Shown in pieces: positions 1 through 7,070 of a stretch of DNA of 64,000 nucleotides (positions within the stretch are counted from its first letter, which is position 1; every line of letters starts with the position of its first letter). Source of the DNA: an uncultured Pelagibacteraceae bacterium (GTDB lineage Bacteria > Pseudomonadota > Alphaproteobacteria > Pelagibacterales > Pelagibacteraceae); the NCBI GenBank assembly GCA_902594235.1, contig CACJLJ010000001.1, positions 372,001-436,000 of the forward strand, given 5' to 3'. The translations under genes and the position numbers were made by a program. The notes below the pieces were generated by a model that did not search any database, was not told where the DNA came from, and saw nothing but the letters and a program-made list of their open reading frames with translations.

Positions 1-290
1 TCGATGAACTTAGCATTGTTAGTATTTGAAAATTCTTTTAAGATACTTTTAATTGCTAATTTTGTATTAGTACCGTCTGTAAAGGAAACCTCTAAAAATT
101 CGTCCGACAAGTTTAGATTTTCAATTTCAATATCTTTTTTAAGCTTAGTTGGATCAAAAAGTCTTTGTTGAGTTCCTTGATCAACAAAATCTTCACCATT
201 TACTCTTTCCCTAAGCCAGAAAGGATGTATTTCTTTTTTTAGTCCATTATTTTCGAAAAAAACTTTATTATTTAATAATTCAATTTTCAT
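1..290 (-). CDS. Gamma-butyrobetaine hydroxylase-like N-terminal domain protein (partial)
   Basis: The first 96 residues are present and the rest runs off the left edge. The start is the ATG at 290. HPFWLRER at residues 22-29 is the recognisable core of the small GBBH-like (DUF971) zinc-binding N-terminal domain. In Fe(II)/2-oxoglutarate dioxygenases of the TauD/gamma-butyrobetaine hydroxylase type, this domain precedes the catalytic barrel. The catalytic HxD motif would lie outside the window, so a stand-alone DUF971 protein cannot be excluded. It is divergent from the phosphatase gene starting at 355, with a 64-base AT-rich gap between them. Confidence 0.75.
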   Translation of the reverse strand, partial: MKIELLNNKVFFENNGLKKEIHPFWLRERVNGEDFVDQGTQQRLFDPTKLKKDIEIENLNLSDEFLEVSFTDGTNTKLAIKSILKEFSNTNNAKFI

Positions 291-354
291 GTCCTATAGA
301 TGATTATTTAAAATTTTACTTTAATCAATACTAATTAAATTGTATTAGTCTCAT

Positions 355-1161
355 GTGTTTAAATTAAAATCCTCAGATTATAAAGTTTACTCCAAATTTT
401 TAAGAAATTTGGCTAATAAATTAACAAAATATTATTTCACTAAATTAAACAAACCTTTTAAAATTTCTAACAAGCTAAAAGGCAAAGGCTATGATCCAGT
501 GACAAATGTAGATATTTTATTTGAAAAATTTATTACAAAAGAAATTAAAAAAAAATTTCCATCACATCAAATTATAGGAGAAGAATTTGGCCACACAAAA
601 TCAAAAAGTGATTTTTCGTGGGTAATAGATCCTATAGATGGAACCAGATCATTTGTGGTTGGTAATCCTACATGGAGTAATTTGATTTCTTTAAATCACA
701 AGGGGAAGCCAATTATTGGTCTTGCAAATTTCCCTGTTTTAAAAAAATATTATTTAAATACTTCTAGTAAACTTGCTTTTGTTTTTGAAAATGGGAAGAA
801 AAAAAAAATTAAAGTAAATAAAAAAGCAACCTTTGCTAAAATGAAAATGTCAGCTGGATTTCATGGTTATTTATCTTTACAACAACAAAAAAAAATTCCA
901 AAAATTTTAAAATTAATGCAATTTCCATGTATTGATGCTTTAAGTTACTCTCACTTGGCAGAGGGAAAAATAGATGTAGTGTTACAGTGTCTTAATAAAA
1001 TTTGGGACATACATCCATTAATTCCAATTATAAAAGCTGCTGGTGGAATTGTTACAACTTGGAAGAACGAGGATCCAATAAAAGCAGGGAATATAATTTG
1101 CTCTTCAAATAAAAGTATTCATTCTAAAGTTTTAAAGATTTTAAAACCAGTTTCTAAGTAG
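355..1161 (+). CDS. hisN: Inositol monophosphatase family, HisN-like histidinol-phosphatase
   Basis: This is a 268-residue Mg-dependent phosphatase of the IMPase fold. The metal-binding set is complete: GEE at residues 75-77, DPIDGT at 92-97 and WD at 217-218 followed by an AAGG turn. In the alphaproteobacterial HisN branch these enzymes dephosphorylate L-histidinol phosphate in histidine synthesis. The sequence WDIHPLIPI fits that branch better than CysQ or SuhB, but substrate specificity is inferred. It ends 5 bases before the convergent end of a small membrane protein gene. A second IMPase-family gene (CysQ-like) lies at 62.6 kb and differs in these motifs. Confidence 0.75.
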   Translation: MFKLKSSDYKVYSKFLRNLANKLTKYYFTKLNKPFKISNKLKGKGYDPVTNVDILFEKFITKEIKKKFPSHQIIGEEFGHTKSKSDFSWVIDPIDGTRSFVVGNPTWSNLISLNHKGKPIIGLANFPVLKKYYLNTSSKLAFVFENGKKKKIKVNKKATFAKMKMSAGFHGYLSLQQQKKIPKILKLMQFPCIDALSYSHLAEGKIDVVLQCLNKIWDIHPLIPIIKAAGGIVTTWKNEDPIKAGNIICSSNKSIHSKVLKILKPVSK

Positions 1162-1166
1162 TCTTT

Positions 1167-1502
1167 CTAATTAGTTTTACCAAGAGTATTTAACAAAATT
1201 ACTCCAACTATGATCAATAATATGCCAACTATACCATACAAGTTTGGTAATTGATTATATTTAAATACACCAAATAAAGTTACTGCAGTGATTGTTAAAC
1301 CTCCATAAGTTGCATAAGTAAAACCAACTGGAATAATATTCATTGCTTTAGATAAGCAAAATATACATGCAACAATAGAAAAAGTACAAAAAATTGTAGG
1401 ACCTATATTTGTAAAACCATTTGTTGATTTTAAAAATCCATTAGAAGTTATTCCAAGAATAATAGCTAGGAATAAAAAAAAATATCCAGTTAAGTTACTC
1501 AC
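1167..1502 (-). CDS. SMR-like small membrane transporter lacking Glu14
   Basis: This 111-residue protein has four predicted hydrophobic helices and the small multidrug resistance (SMR) plan, including IPVGFTYA in helix 3 and a C-terminal glycine-rich helix 4. Aligned by eye to EmrE, A13 and G17 match, but position 14 is Ile where the family has the essential proton- and substrate-binding Glu. The helix-3 Trp is Tyr, and a three-residue SNG insertion follows helix 1. It probably pairs with the homologous gene at 1735-2073 as a heterodimer. Without Glu14 it is unlikely to be a classical proton-coupled drug exporter. It is the last gene of the ten-gene minus-strand run. Confidence 0.75.
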   Translation of the reverse strand: MSNLTGYFFLFLAIILGITSNGFLKSTNGFTNIGPTIFCTFSIVACIFCLSKAMNIIPVGFTYATYGGLTITAVTLFGVFKYNQLPNLYGIVGILLIIVGVILLNTLGKTN

Positions 1503-1516
1503 ACGTTACACTATGA

Positions 1517-1738
1517 TCATTTTGTTACTTTATCTACAACTTTTTTAATTGGAGGTCCTAAAATTAAAGCAGCAATTATTGCTATAGGAAGACTTACAGA
1601 CCAAGCTTTTAAAAAACGATCGATGTATCCATCATCTATTCCAGTATTAATATAAGTAATGATTAATGTCATTAACAAGCTCATCCCAAAACCCATAACC
1701 AAAATGAATATAATTTCAGAGTATTTTTTAGGTATCAT
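1517..1738 (-). CDS. DUF2798 family two-helix membrane protein
   Basis: This 73-residue protein has two hydrophobic helices separated by a short polar segment. The opening MIPKKYSEIIF and the LKAWSVSLPIA stretch before the second helix are typical of DUF2798, a small membrane family of unknown function. It overlaps the preceding SMR-like gene by 4 bases (ATGA type), so the two are probably translationally coupled. It sits between two SMR paralogues, which suggests an accessory subunit of the same membrane complex. That is inference from position only. Confidence 0.7.
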   Translation of the reverse strand: MIPKKYSEIIFILVMGFGMSLLMTLIITYINTGIDDGYIDRFLKAWSVSLPIAIIAALILGPPIKKVVDKVTK

Positions 1739-2073
1739 GAGGAAGTTTTCCCAAGCAAGTTCACAATTAATACACCAGAAATAATTAATACCATTCCTAA
1801 AATAGTATAAAGATCTGGCATTTGATTAAACTTAATTATACCAATAACAATTGTCGCAACGATACATAAACCTGCAAAAGAAGCATAGGTGACACCAACT
1901 GGAATAGTTTTCATAACCAAAGATAATGTATACATGCATCCAACAATAGTAATTGCAGTCATTAAACTTGGTATAAGCAATGTAAAACCCTGAGCACTTT
2001 TAGCAAATCCATTCGCAGCAGTCCCTAGTGCTACAGCAACAACTAGAATTATATAGGGCAAAATATTACTCAT
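1735..2073 (-). CDS. SMR-like small membrane transporter lacking Glu14 (second paralogue)
   Basis: This 112-residue, four-helix protein is homologous to the gene at 1167-1502. Both share a near-identical start (MSN then a hydrophobic run), the NGF.KS..GFT segment after helix 1, IPVG.TYA in helix 3, and a closing LLGKT. The SMR proton-binding Glu14 position is Val (A13-V14), so both partners lack it. The helix-3 aromatic is Phe (YASFAG). Paired SMR genes often form asymmetric heterodimers with fixed opposite orientations. The substrate is unknown. Confidence 0.75.
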   Translation of the reverse strand: MSNILPYIILVVAVALGTAANGFAKSAQGFTLLIPSLMTAITIVGCMYTLSLVMKTIPVGVTYASFAGLCIVATIVIGIIKFNQMPDLYTILGMVLIISGVLIVNLLGKTSS

Positions 2074-2080
2074 TAGAGAA

Positions 2081-2299
2081 TTATAAATTAAATATTAAAA
2101 AATAAAAATAAATTACCCACAAAAAACAGGCTACCATTGTAACAAAAATAATCGTTACACCTGTGGCTGTTTCATTTTTATATTTTTTATTTACCTCTTT
2201 TCGCCATTTTTTTGGATACAAAGGGATAGTTAAAGCATAAATTATTAAGAAAAAATCTAGTGCAGTTATAGCTATACAAAGAAAAAGAAATTGACTCAC
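2081..2299 (-). CDS. Small two-helix membrane protein, unknown
   Basis: This 72-residue protein has hydrophobic segments at about residues 3-25 and 47-70, around a basic loop with many Lys and Arg. I do not recognise the family. Its ATG directly abuts the stop of the upstream SnoaL-like gene, and its stop lies 7 bases before the SMR-like gene, so it is clearly part of the same transcript. By the positive-inside rule the loop would be cytoplasmic and both termini periplasmic. Confidence 0.6.
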   Translation of the reverse strand: MSQFLFLCIAITALDFFLIIYALTIPLYPKKWRKEVNKKYKNETATGVTIIFVTMVACFLWVIYFYFLIFNL

Positions 2300-2620
2300 T
2301 TATTTAGACATTGGAGTAGCACCTGTCTCCAAACTGATAATCTTTCCATCTTTATATTTATATACTGCCATTACTGCTTCAACATTTCCGTCATTAAATG
2401 TTACGATTGAATGATGTATACCTACTTCATCATTTTCATAAACTACTCTTACTTTATCTTGATTAATATCACCGCTCATTGCCCATTTTATAACATCAGC
2501 TTTTCCTAGAGAATTTCCAGATTTGTGCATTGTAAATTTAAAATCATCATGCAAAAGCTCATTCATAGTTGCATCGTCTTTCTTATCTATTGCATCAGTA
2601 TATCTTTTTAATATCGACAT
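2300..2620 (-). CDS. SnoaL/NTF2-like fold small protein
   Basis: This 106-residue soluble protein opens with YTDAIDKKDDATMNELLHDDF, the start of NTF2-like/SnoaL domains, in which an alpha-helical lid precedes a curved beta-sheet. The later sequence alternates strands such as VVYENDEVGIHHSIV and EAVMAVYKYKDGKI, as expected for the cone-shaped pocket. Members bind small hydrophobic ligands or act as isomerases or dehydratases, and no catalytic role can be assigned here. It lies in the middle of the small-protein operon, 15 bases downstream of a four-helix membrane protein. Confidence 0.6.
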   Translation of the reverse strand: MSILKRYTDAIDKKDDATMNELLHDDFKFTMHKSGNSLGKADVIKWAMSGDINQDKVRVVYENDEVGIHHSIVTFNDGNVEAVMAVYKYKDGKIISLETGATPMSK

Positions 2621-2635
2621 GTTTTCCTCTCTTAA

Positions 2636-3052
2636 TTAAACATAAATCTTATCAGCAAGACCGTAACATAAAACAGCACTTAAAATAGTCAAAACTAAAG
2701 GAGCATAAATTCCTTCATCTGATGTTTTATCAGTGTGTCCGAGTTTATTTATTTTTGTATTATAAAATCCAATTATAAATGCAGATAGATTTTGTAAAAA
2801 AATAAGGTTAAAGAATCCCCATGTTGCCTCTAAACCGTTAGGTCTTACGAAACCAACATAGATCGCCATAACTACAGAGCCAAAAAATATTGATCCAAAA
2901 AATCTAACCATCCCTGCACCGGTATCATCAATACCATACTGATCTAAAAAGGATTTAGTTTGGAAAACACATCTAAATCCATAATAGGCAAAACCTATAA
3001 AATGAATTATAAAAACTGCTAAATAAAATATTCCATTAAATTTTTCTATCAT
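2636..3052 (-). CDS. Four-helix integral membrane protein, unknown
   Basis: This 138-residue protein has four hydrophobic stretches at about residues 7-27, 47-67, 75-95 and 115-135. Charged residues are concentrated between helices 1 and 2 (QTKSFLDQYGIDDTGAG) and between helices 3 and 4. I do not recognise the family. Spacing to its neighbours is 9 and 15 bases, so co-transcription with the SnoaL-like and alpha-beta-barrel-like genes is likely. Together with the SMR, DUF2798 and two-helix genes it makes the operon largely membrane-directed. Confidence 0.6.
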   Translation of the reverse strand: MIEKFNGIFYLAVFIIHFIGFAYYGFRCVFQTKSFLDQYGIDDTGAGMVRFFGSIFFGSVVMAIYVGFVRPNGLEATWGFFNLIFLQNLSAFIIGFYNTKINKLGHTDKTSDEGIYAPLVLTILSAVLCYGLADKIYV

Positions 3053-3061
3053 TTTGTCTCC

Positions 3062-3376
3062 TTAATCATTGAATATCATTCTCATTTCATCTTGAATTGT
3101 ACCTTCTTTGAAAACATCTTTCATCTTTTTTTGAAGCTCGATAAATTTAGGATCAGCAGACATGTTTTGATCATTTTCAAAAGCTTTGTCTGTAAATTGT
3201 TCTCCAACTAAAGTTTCTCTTACTGTTCTAGGATTTCCACCAATTTGAAAAGAAAAGTAAACTTCATGATCAGGATAATGTTTTTTTCTTACTTCAGCCA
3301 AACCCTTAGAAATTTCCATTGCCTCACCAAGTTTATCATCATAAACGCCGATAGTTCTTGTATAGATTGCCTTCAT
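3062..3376 (-). CDS. Small soluble protein, possibly dimeric alpha-beta barrel
   Basis: This 104-residue protein has no signal peptide or membrane segment. The predicted pattern is strand (KAIYTRTIGVY), long helix (KLGEAMEISKGLAEVRKKHYP), strand (HEVYFSFQIG), helix and helix. It resembles ferredoxin-like dimeric alpha-beta barrel proteins such as NIPSNAP or antibiotic-biosynthesis-monooxygenase-like families, but no signature motif settles this. It lies 15 bases after a DUF1330 gene, itself a dimeric alpha-beta barrel family. The two could form related or paired barrels. Confidence 0.5.
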   Translation of the reverse strand: MKAIYTRTIGVYDDKLGEAMEISKGLAEVRKKHYPDHEVYFSFQIGGNPRTVRETLVGEQFTDKAFENDQNMSADPKFIELQKKMKDVFKEGTIQDEMRMIFND

Positions 3377-3391
3377 TTTTACTCCTTATTT

Positions 3392-3697
3392 TTAATAAGA
3401 GTCTGACTCTTCACATATAACAATTGTGCTTTTTGGGTCAGTAGCTTTTCTTCTTTGAACAACAATTTTCTGATGTTCATCTGAATTATACCAACCTAAA
3501 GCTTTTTCCTTATTTGGAAATTCAATTACTACTGTAAGAGTGGTTTCGTCTCCTTCTTTGACTAATTTTTCTGGAGTTCTTACCAGAAATTTCCCATCAA
3601 AAGGTTTTAATGTATCTGCAACTTTGCTTGCATATTCTTTTGCAAACATATCTGGGTTTGTAACTGTTGGAACTGCTACTAAATATGCTTTTTTCAT
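3392..3697 (-). CDS. DUF1330 family protein
   Basis: This 101-residue protein opens MKKAYLVAVPTVTNPDMFAK, has GGKFLVR-like DGKFLVRT at residues 54-61, and contains VVIEFPNKEKALGWYNSDEH. This order of motifs is diagnostic of DUF1330, a dimeric alpha-beta barrel family with no firm biochemical role. The EFP..E.A..WYNS.E segment is the best-conserved block. It is co-directional with, and 19 bases downstream of, a small secreted protein gene, inside the small-protein operon. Confidence 0.8.
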   Translation of the reverse strand: MKKAYLVAVPTVTNPDMFAKEYASKVADTLKPFDGKFLVRTPEKLVKEGDETTLTVVIEFPNKEKALGWYNSDEHQKIVVQRRKATDPKSTIVICEESDSY

Positions 3698-3716
3698 AAT
3701 TCCTCAATTTTGTTAT

Positions 3717-3923
3717 TTAGCTTTTAAAAAGAGCAAGAGCTTCATTTAAAAGTTTTTCAGATTTAGCATGGTCACCAGCTTTGTGTGCATCCATACCTTG
3801 ATCTCTAAGTTCTTGTGCTTTTTTTATTTTATCATCAATATTCTTAGCCATCATCGGACAAGAGCCTGCGTATGCAGAACTAACAAACAAGACTAGACAA
3901 AGTGATAATATTATTTTTTTCAT
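3717..3923 (-). CDS. Small secreted helical protein
   Basis: This 68-residue precursor has a classical Sec signal peptide (MKK, hydrophobic run, SAYA cleavage near residue 19). The mature part is about 49 residues, almost all helix (KIKKAQELRDQGMDAHKAGD), with one Cys just after the cleavage site. The helix-turn-helix pattern with Ala and Gly at packing positions resembles a single TPR-like hairpin. It lies 18 bases after another secreted protein in the same operon. Family unknown. Confidence 0.65.
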   Translation of the reverse strand: MKKIILSLCLVLFVSSAYAGSCPMMAKNIDDKIKKAQELRDQGMDAHKAGDHAKSEKLLNEALALFKS

Positions 3924-3941
3924 TTTATTTCCTCTCTTAAG

Positions 3942-4316
3942 TTAATATAGAGTTTGAACTACTTTTTTTACTCTTTCAGCTCCATTAGGAATTGAATTAG
4001 CTATAAATGAATGACAATCCTCAGTTTTAGCTTTGTCATATTTTGAACCATAGTATTTATCTACAGCTTTATTTACACCTTCATCCCATTCTTTTTCAGG
4101 AATACCTACTTCAAGAGCATATGTTTTCATAACTTTTACTGATGCCATAGACTTTTCCTTCATACTATATTCAAATTGTTCACCAGACGGTAAAAAGTAG
4201 TTTGCCATATAAATTCCACTACATTCCCAAGCTTTTGACTTGTCGCTGTTACTCATCCCTGCATGAGCAAGATTAAAAATTAAGAAAGAAAAAATTATTA
4301 AAATATATTTTTTCAT
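3942..4316 (-). CDS. Secreted protein of unknown family, two cysteines
   Basis: This 124-residue precursor has a Sec signal peptide cleaved after AHA near residue 19. The mature region has two Cys, one early (WECSG) and one late (EDCHSF), that could form a disulfide in the periplasm. It is probably the first gene of the ten-gene minus-strand run. The ATG at 4316 has a good GAGG ribosome site six bases upstream, stronger than most in this window. A terminator for cysK lies immediately upstream, so the run needs its own promoter in the short AT-rich gap. Confidence 0.65.
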   Translation of the reverse strand: MKKYILIIFSFLIFNLAHAGMSNSDKSKAWECSGIYMANYFLPSGEQFEYSMKEKSMASVKVMKTYALEVGIPEKEWDEGVNKAVDKYYGSKYDKAKTEDCHSFIANSIPNGAERVKKVVQTLY

Positions 4317-4343
4317 ATGACCTCAATGTTAATTAATATTATT

Positions 4344-4395
4344 TTAAAAATGTAACTGTTTTGTTACATGGCTGGTATGCGATATTATAACCAGC
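4344..4395 (-). terminator. Tandem hairpins ending cysE-cysK
   Basis: Two inverted repeats follow each other on the minus strand. The first pairs ACCAGC (4390-4395) with GCTGGT (4371-4376), overlapping the last codons of cysK. The second pairs TGTAAC with GTTACA (4351-4368) and runs into a minus-strand T tract (plus-strand AAAAA at 4346-4350). The second has the form of an intrinsic terminator and separates cysEK from the small-protein operon downstream. Confidence 0.6.
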
Positions 4396-5386
4396 TAGGG
4401 AAAGGTAGGTTTTTTTCCTTTAAAAATGTTTTATTAAACATCTTTGAGTTGTATTTATCTGATTTATCACAAAGAATTGTAACAATTGTTTTACCTGGAC
4501 CAAGTTCTTTTCCAAGTCTAATTGCACCAGCAATATTTACACCGCAACTAGTTCCTAGACTTAAACCTTCATTTTGAATTAAATCATAGAGTATTGGTAA
4601 CGATTCTTGATCACTTATTGAAAAAGCTCCATCAATTTGTGCCTCTGCAAAATTTTTAGTTATTCTACTTGAACCAATACCTTCAGTTATTGATCCACCT
4701 TCAGCTTTAAGTTCTCCATTAACTATATGATTATAGAGAGCTGAACCGGTAGGGTCTGAAAGATAAATTTTAACATCTTTATTCCTCTCTTTTAAATATT
4801 TACTAACACCACCAATAGTTCCTCCAGTTCCAGATGCACAAACAAATCCATCAACTTTACCGTTTGTTTGTTCCCATATTTCAGGACCTGTCGTTTCGTA
4901 ATGTCCTTTAGCATTAGCAGTGTTGTCAAATTGATTAGCCCAAACAACACCGTTGTTATTTGTACTTTTTAATTCTTCTGCAAGTCTTCCTGCAACTTTT
5001 ACGTAGTTTCCATCATCTTTGTAAGGTTTAGGTGGCACTAATCTTAAATCAGCACCAATATTTCTTAATGTATCTTTCTTTTCTTGGGTTTGATTGTCAT
5101 TCATTACAATTATAGTTTTATAACCAAGAGAATTTCCTAGAAGACATAATCCTATCCCAGTGTTACCAGCAGTACCTTCTACAACAATTCCACCTTGGGA
5201 TATCAATTTTTTTTCTTGAGCATCTTTAATTAAAGCTAATGCCGCTCTATCTTTAACTGACCCACCTGGATTAAGGTATTCAGCTTTTCCATAGATATTA
5301 CATCCTGTAATTTCAGATGCTGCTTTTAATTTTATTAATGGTGTATTCCCAATAGAGTCGATGAAATTATTTTTTGTATTTTTCAT
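4385..5386 (-). CDS. cysK: Cysteine synthase A (O-acetylserine sulfhydrylase)
   Basis: This 333-residue PLP enzyme of fold type II makes L-cysteine from O-acetylserine and sulfide. The PLP lysine is K45 in GGSVKDR. The substrate loop EGTAGNTG lies at 70-77 and the phosphate-binding GTGGTIGG follows the middle of the protein. GTSCGVN comes near the C-terminus. Length is normal. It overlaps the stop of the serine acetyltransferase gene by one base (TAATG), so cysE-cysK form a two-gene operon supplying cysteine. The EGTAGNTG variant is seen in a subgroup of CysK enzymes, and cystathionine beta-synthase activity is less likely without a regulatory domain. Confidence 0.92.
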   Translation of the reverse strand: MKNTKNNFIDSIGNTPLIKLKAASEITGCNIYGKAEYLNPGGSVKDRAALALIKDAQEKKLISQGGIVVEGTAGNTGIGLCLLGNSLGYKTIIVMNDNQTQEKKDTLRNIGADLRLVPPKPYKDDGNYVKVAGRLAEELKSTNNNGVVWANQFDNTANAKGHYETTGPEIWEQTNGKVDGFVCASGTGGTIGGVSKYLKERNKDVKIYLSDPTGSALYNHIVNGELKAEGGSITEGIGSSRITKNFAEAQIDGAFSISDQESLPILYDLIQNEGLSLGTSCGVNIAGAIRLGKELGPGKTIVTILCDKSDKYNSKMFNKTFLKEKNLPFPSWL

Positions 5387-5955
5387 TATTCTTTATCCTC
5401 ATCTGTAACGGCATAAGGTTTAAATCCTTTTGTAGCATCACCAACTCTTCGAGCAGGAATACCAGCCATTACTGATTTTTCTGGCACATTTTTTGTTACA
5501 ACTGAATTTGAGCCAATTAAAGAGTTTTTACCAATTGTAATTGGTCCTAAAATTTGAGCACCAGAACCTACAACCACATTATCTTCTAAGGTTGGATGTC
5601 TTTTCATATTTCTTTGATCGTTAGAATTAATACTTGGAGCAATTCCACCTAATGTAACATTGTGATAGATAGTAACATTGTTACCAATTTCAGAAGTTTC
5701 TCCAATTACAACACCCATACCATGATCAATAAATAAATTTTTTCCAATTTTTGCTTTTGGATGTATTTCTATTCCTGTTAAAAATCTTGAGAATTGAGAA
5801 ATAATTCTTGCAACTAAATCAAATTTTGCGATAGCAAAAAAATTTGCAATTTTATAGAAAAAAATAGCTTTAATGCCTGGGTAAGTTAAGATCAAACTTA
5901 ACTTAGATTTTGCCGCAGGATCTCGGTCAATTATAGATTGCAAAAAATCATTCAT
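5386..5955 (-). CDS. cysE: Serine O-acetyltransferase (short EpsC-type)
   Basis: This 189-residue hexapeptide-repeat acetyltransferase converts serine and acetyl-CoA to O-acetylserine. A helical N-terminal part (to about residue 60) is followed by a left-handed beta-helix. The signature is FIDHGMGVVIGETSEIGNNV, containing the catalytic His and Asp, and then VTLGG. The short N-terminus matches EpsC-type rather than E. coli-type CysE. Translation runs straight into cysK by a one-base overlap. Upstream is an 83-base divergent promoter region holding a 14-base palindrome. Confidence 0.92.
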   Translation of the reverse strand: MNDFLQSIIDRDPAAKSKLSLILTYPGIKAIFFYKIANFFAIAKFDLVARIISQFSRFLTGIEIHPKAKIGKNLFIDHGMGVVIGETSEIGNNVTIYHNVTLGGIAPSINSNDQRNMKRHPTLEDNVVVGSGAQILGPITIGKNSLIGSNSVVTKNVPEKSVMAGIPARRVGDATKGFKPYAVTDEDKE

Positions 5956-5986
5956 TTTTTTTGAGTTTTCTAACAGTTGATTAAAA

Positions 5987-6000
5987 AAAGTATATACTTT
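5987..6000. promoter_or_regulatory. 14-base perfect palindrome in cysE / VOC divergent promoter
   Basis: AAAGTATATACTTT reads identically on both strands and sits between the divergent starts of cysE (5955) and the VOC protein (6039). A partial copy, CATATAC, follows about 12 bases later. Palindromes of this type are dimeric-regulator operators, but such AT-rich words can arise by chance in this genome. A regulator cannot be named from the sequence. Confidence 0.35.
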
Positions 6001-6038
6001 ATATAGTAGTCATATACGTAATTTAAAGAGGGTTAAAA

Positions 6039-6449
6039 ATGTACAAAAATACAAACTGTTTTCATTTGGCAATTCCATGTGGAGATTTAGAAACAGCAAA
6101 GAAATTTTATAGTGAAACACTTGGCTGCAGACTTGATAACGCTGCTCAAGAATGGGCAGATGTTGATTTTTGGGGAAATGAATTAACACTTCATGCAAGT
6201 GAGCACAAACTAGACAATGAGAGGCATGACGTTGATATGGGGAATGTTTCTGTTCCTCACTTTGGAGTTCATTTATCTAGAAAAGATTTTGATGCTCTTA
6301 AAAAAAGATTAAAGGAAAAAGGTGCGAAATATTACGATGAGCCTTATTTAAGATTTAAAGGCACAAAGTATGAGCAAGAAACTTTTTTTGTCAAAGATCC
6401 TAACGAAAATATTTTAGAGATTAAAACATTAACTGCAAACGCAGAGTAA
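6039..6449 (+). CDS. VOC (glyoxalase/bleomycin resistance) superfamily protein
   Basis: This 136-residue protein opens FHLAIPCGDLETAKKFYSETLGC, the canonical first betaalphabetabetabeta module. The second module starts VPHFGVHLSRKDFDALKKRL and ends FVKDPNENILEIK. Candidate metal ligands are His9, the His of PHFGVH and the terminal Glu of NILEIK. The family includes glyoxalase I, fosfomycin resistance enzymes and dioxygenases, and the substrate cannot be read from the sequence. The gene has a GAGGG-like ribosome site and is divergent from cysE. A LysE-type exporter gene follows 12 bases downstream, suggesting a two-gene operon. Confidence 0.8.
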   Translation: MYKNTNCFHLAIPCGDLETAKKFYSETLGCRLDNAAQEWADVDFWGNELTLHASEHKLDNERHDVDMGNVSVPHFGVHLSRKDFDALKKRLKEKGAKYYDEPYLRFKGTKYEQETFFVKDPNENILEIKTLTANAE

Positions 6450-6461
6450 ACTTAGATTTGG

Positions 6462-7070
6462 ATGGAATTCCTAATTTTAGGATTCTTTACTGGACTCAGT
6501 TTAATTTTAGCTATTGGTGCACAAAATATCTTTGTAATAGAGCAGGGTTTAAAAAAACAACATATCTTTTTGGTATGTCTTATCTGCTCTATATCAGACT
6601 TAATCTTAATATTTTTAGGAATTTTTCTTTTTCACTATTTCATTCAATATTTCAATCATACAATTGAATTAATTTTTAATATTCTTTTAATAATTTTTTT
6701 AATTCACTTTATTTATTCAAAAATTAAATCTTTTAATTCCAAAGTACATTTTAACAATGAAGTCATAGATATTTCAAAATTTAATATTTTTTTAAAGACT
6801 CTTGGTTTTACATATTTAAACCCTCATGTTTATTCAGATACAGTCTTTTTTTTAGGAAATTTTTCAAAAAACTTTATTTTGAATCAAAAGATACTCTTTG
6901 GAGTGGGAGCTTCTATATCATCTTTTATATTCTTTTTTGTTATTGGATATTTATCTAAATATTTATCTCAATATGCTCAAAGTGAAATAGTATGGAAAAT
7001 AATAAATATATTTATTATTTGTTTTATGAGTTTATTGACAATCTATGTAATAATGGAAACTATTAATTAG
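6462..7070 (+). CDS. LysE/ArgO-type amino acid exporter
   Basis: This 202-residue membrane protein has about six hydrophobic helices. The opening FLILGFFTGLSLILAIGAQN is the LysE/ArgO hallmark (the GAQN motif), and LNPHVYSDT in the middle matches the family's second conserved block (NPH.Y.DT). These carriers export basic or other amino acids by proton exchange and help clear excess amino acids. It overlaps the convergent hpsN-like gene by 8 bases at the 3' end. The length is close to ArgO, and substrate is inferred only as a basic amino acid. Confidence 0.85.
   Translation: MEFLILGFFTGLSLILAIGAQNIFVIEQGLKKQHIFLVCLICSISDLILIFLGIFLFHYFIQYFNHTIELIFNILLIIFLIHFIYSKIKSFNSKVHFNNEVIDISKFNIFLKTLGFTYLNPHVYSDTVFFLGNFSKNFILNQKILFGVGASISSFIFFFVIGYLSKYLSQYAQSEIVWKIINIFIICFMSLLTIYVIMETIN

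Noticed and set aside
6458..6667. 69-residue ORF overlapping the LysE-type gene
   Set aside because: It is another frame of the LysE-type gene, which has clear GAQN and NPH motifs.
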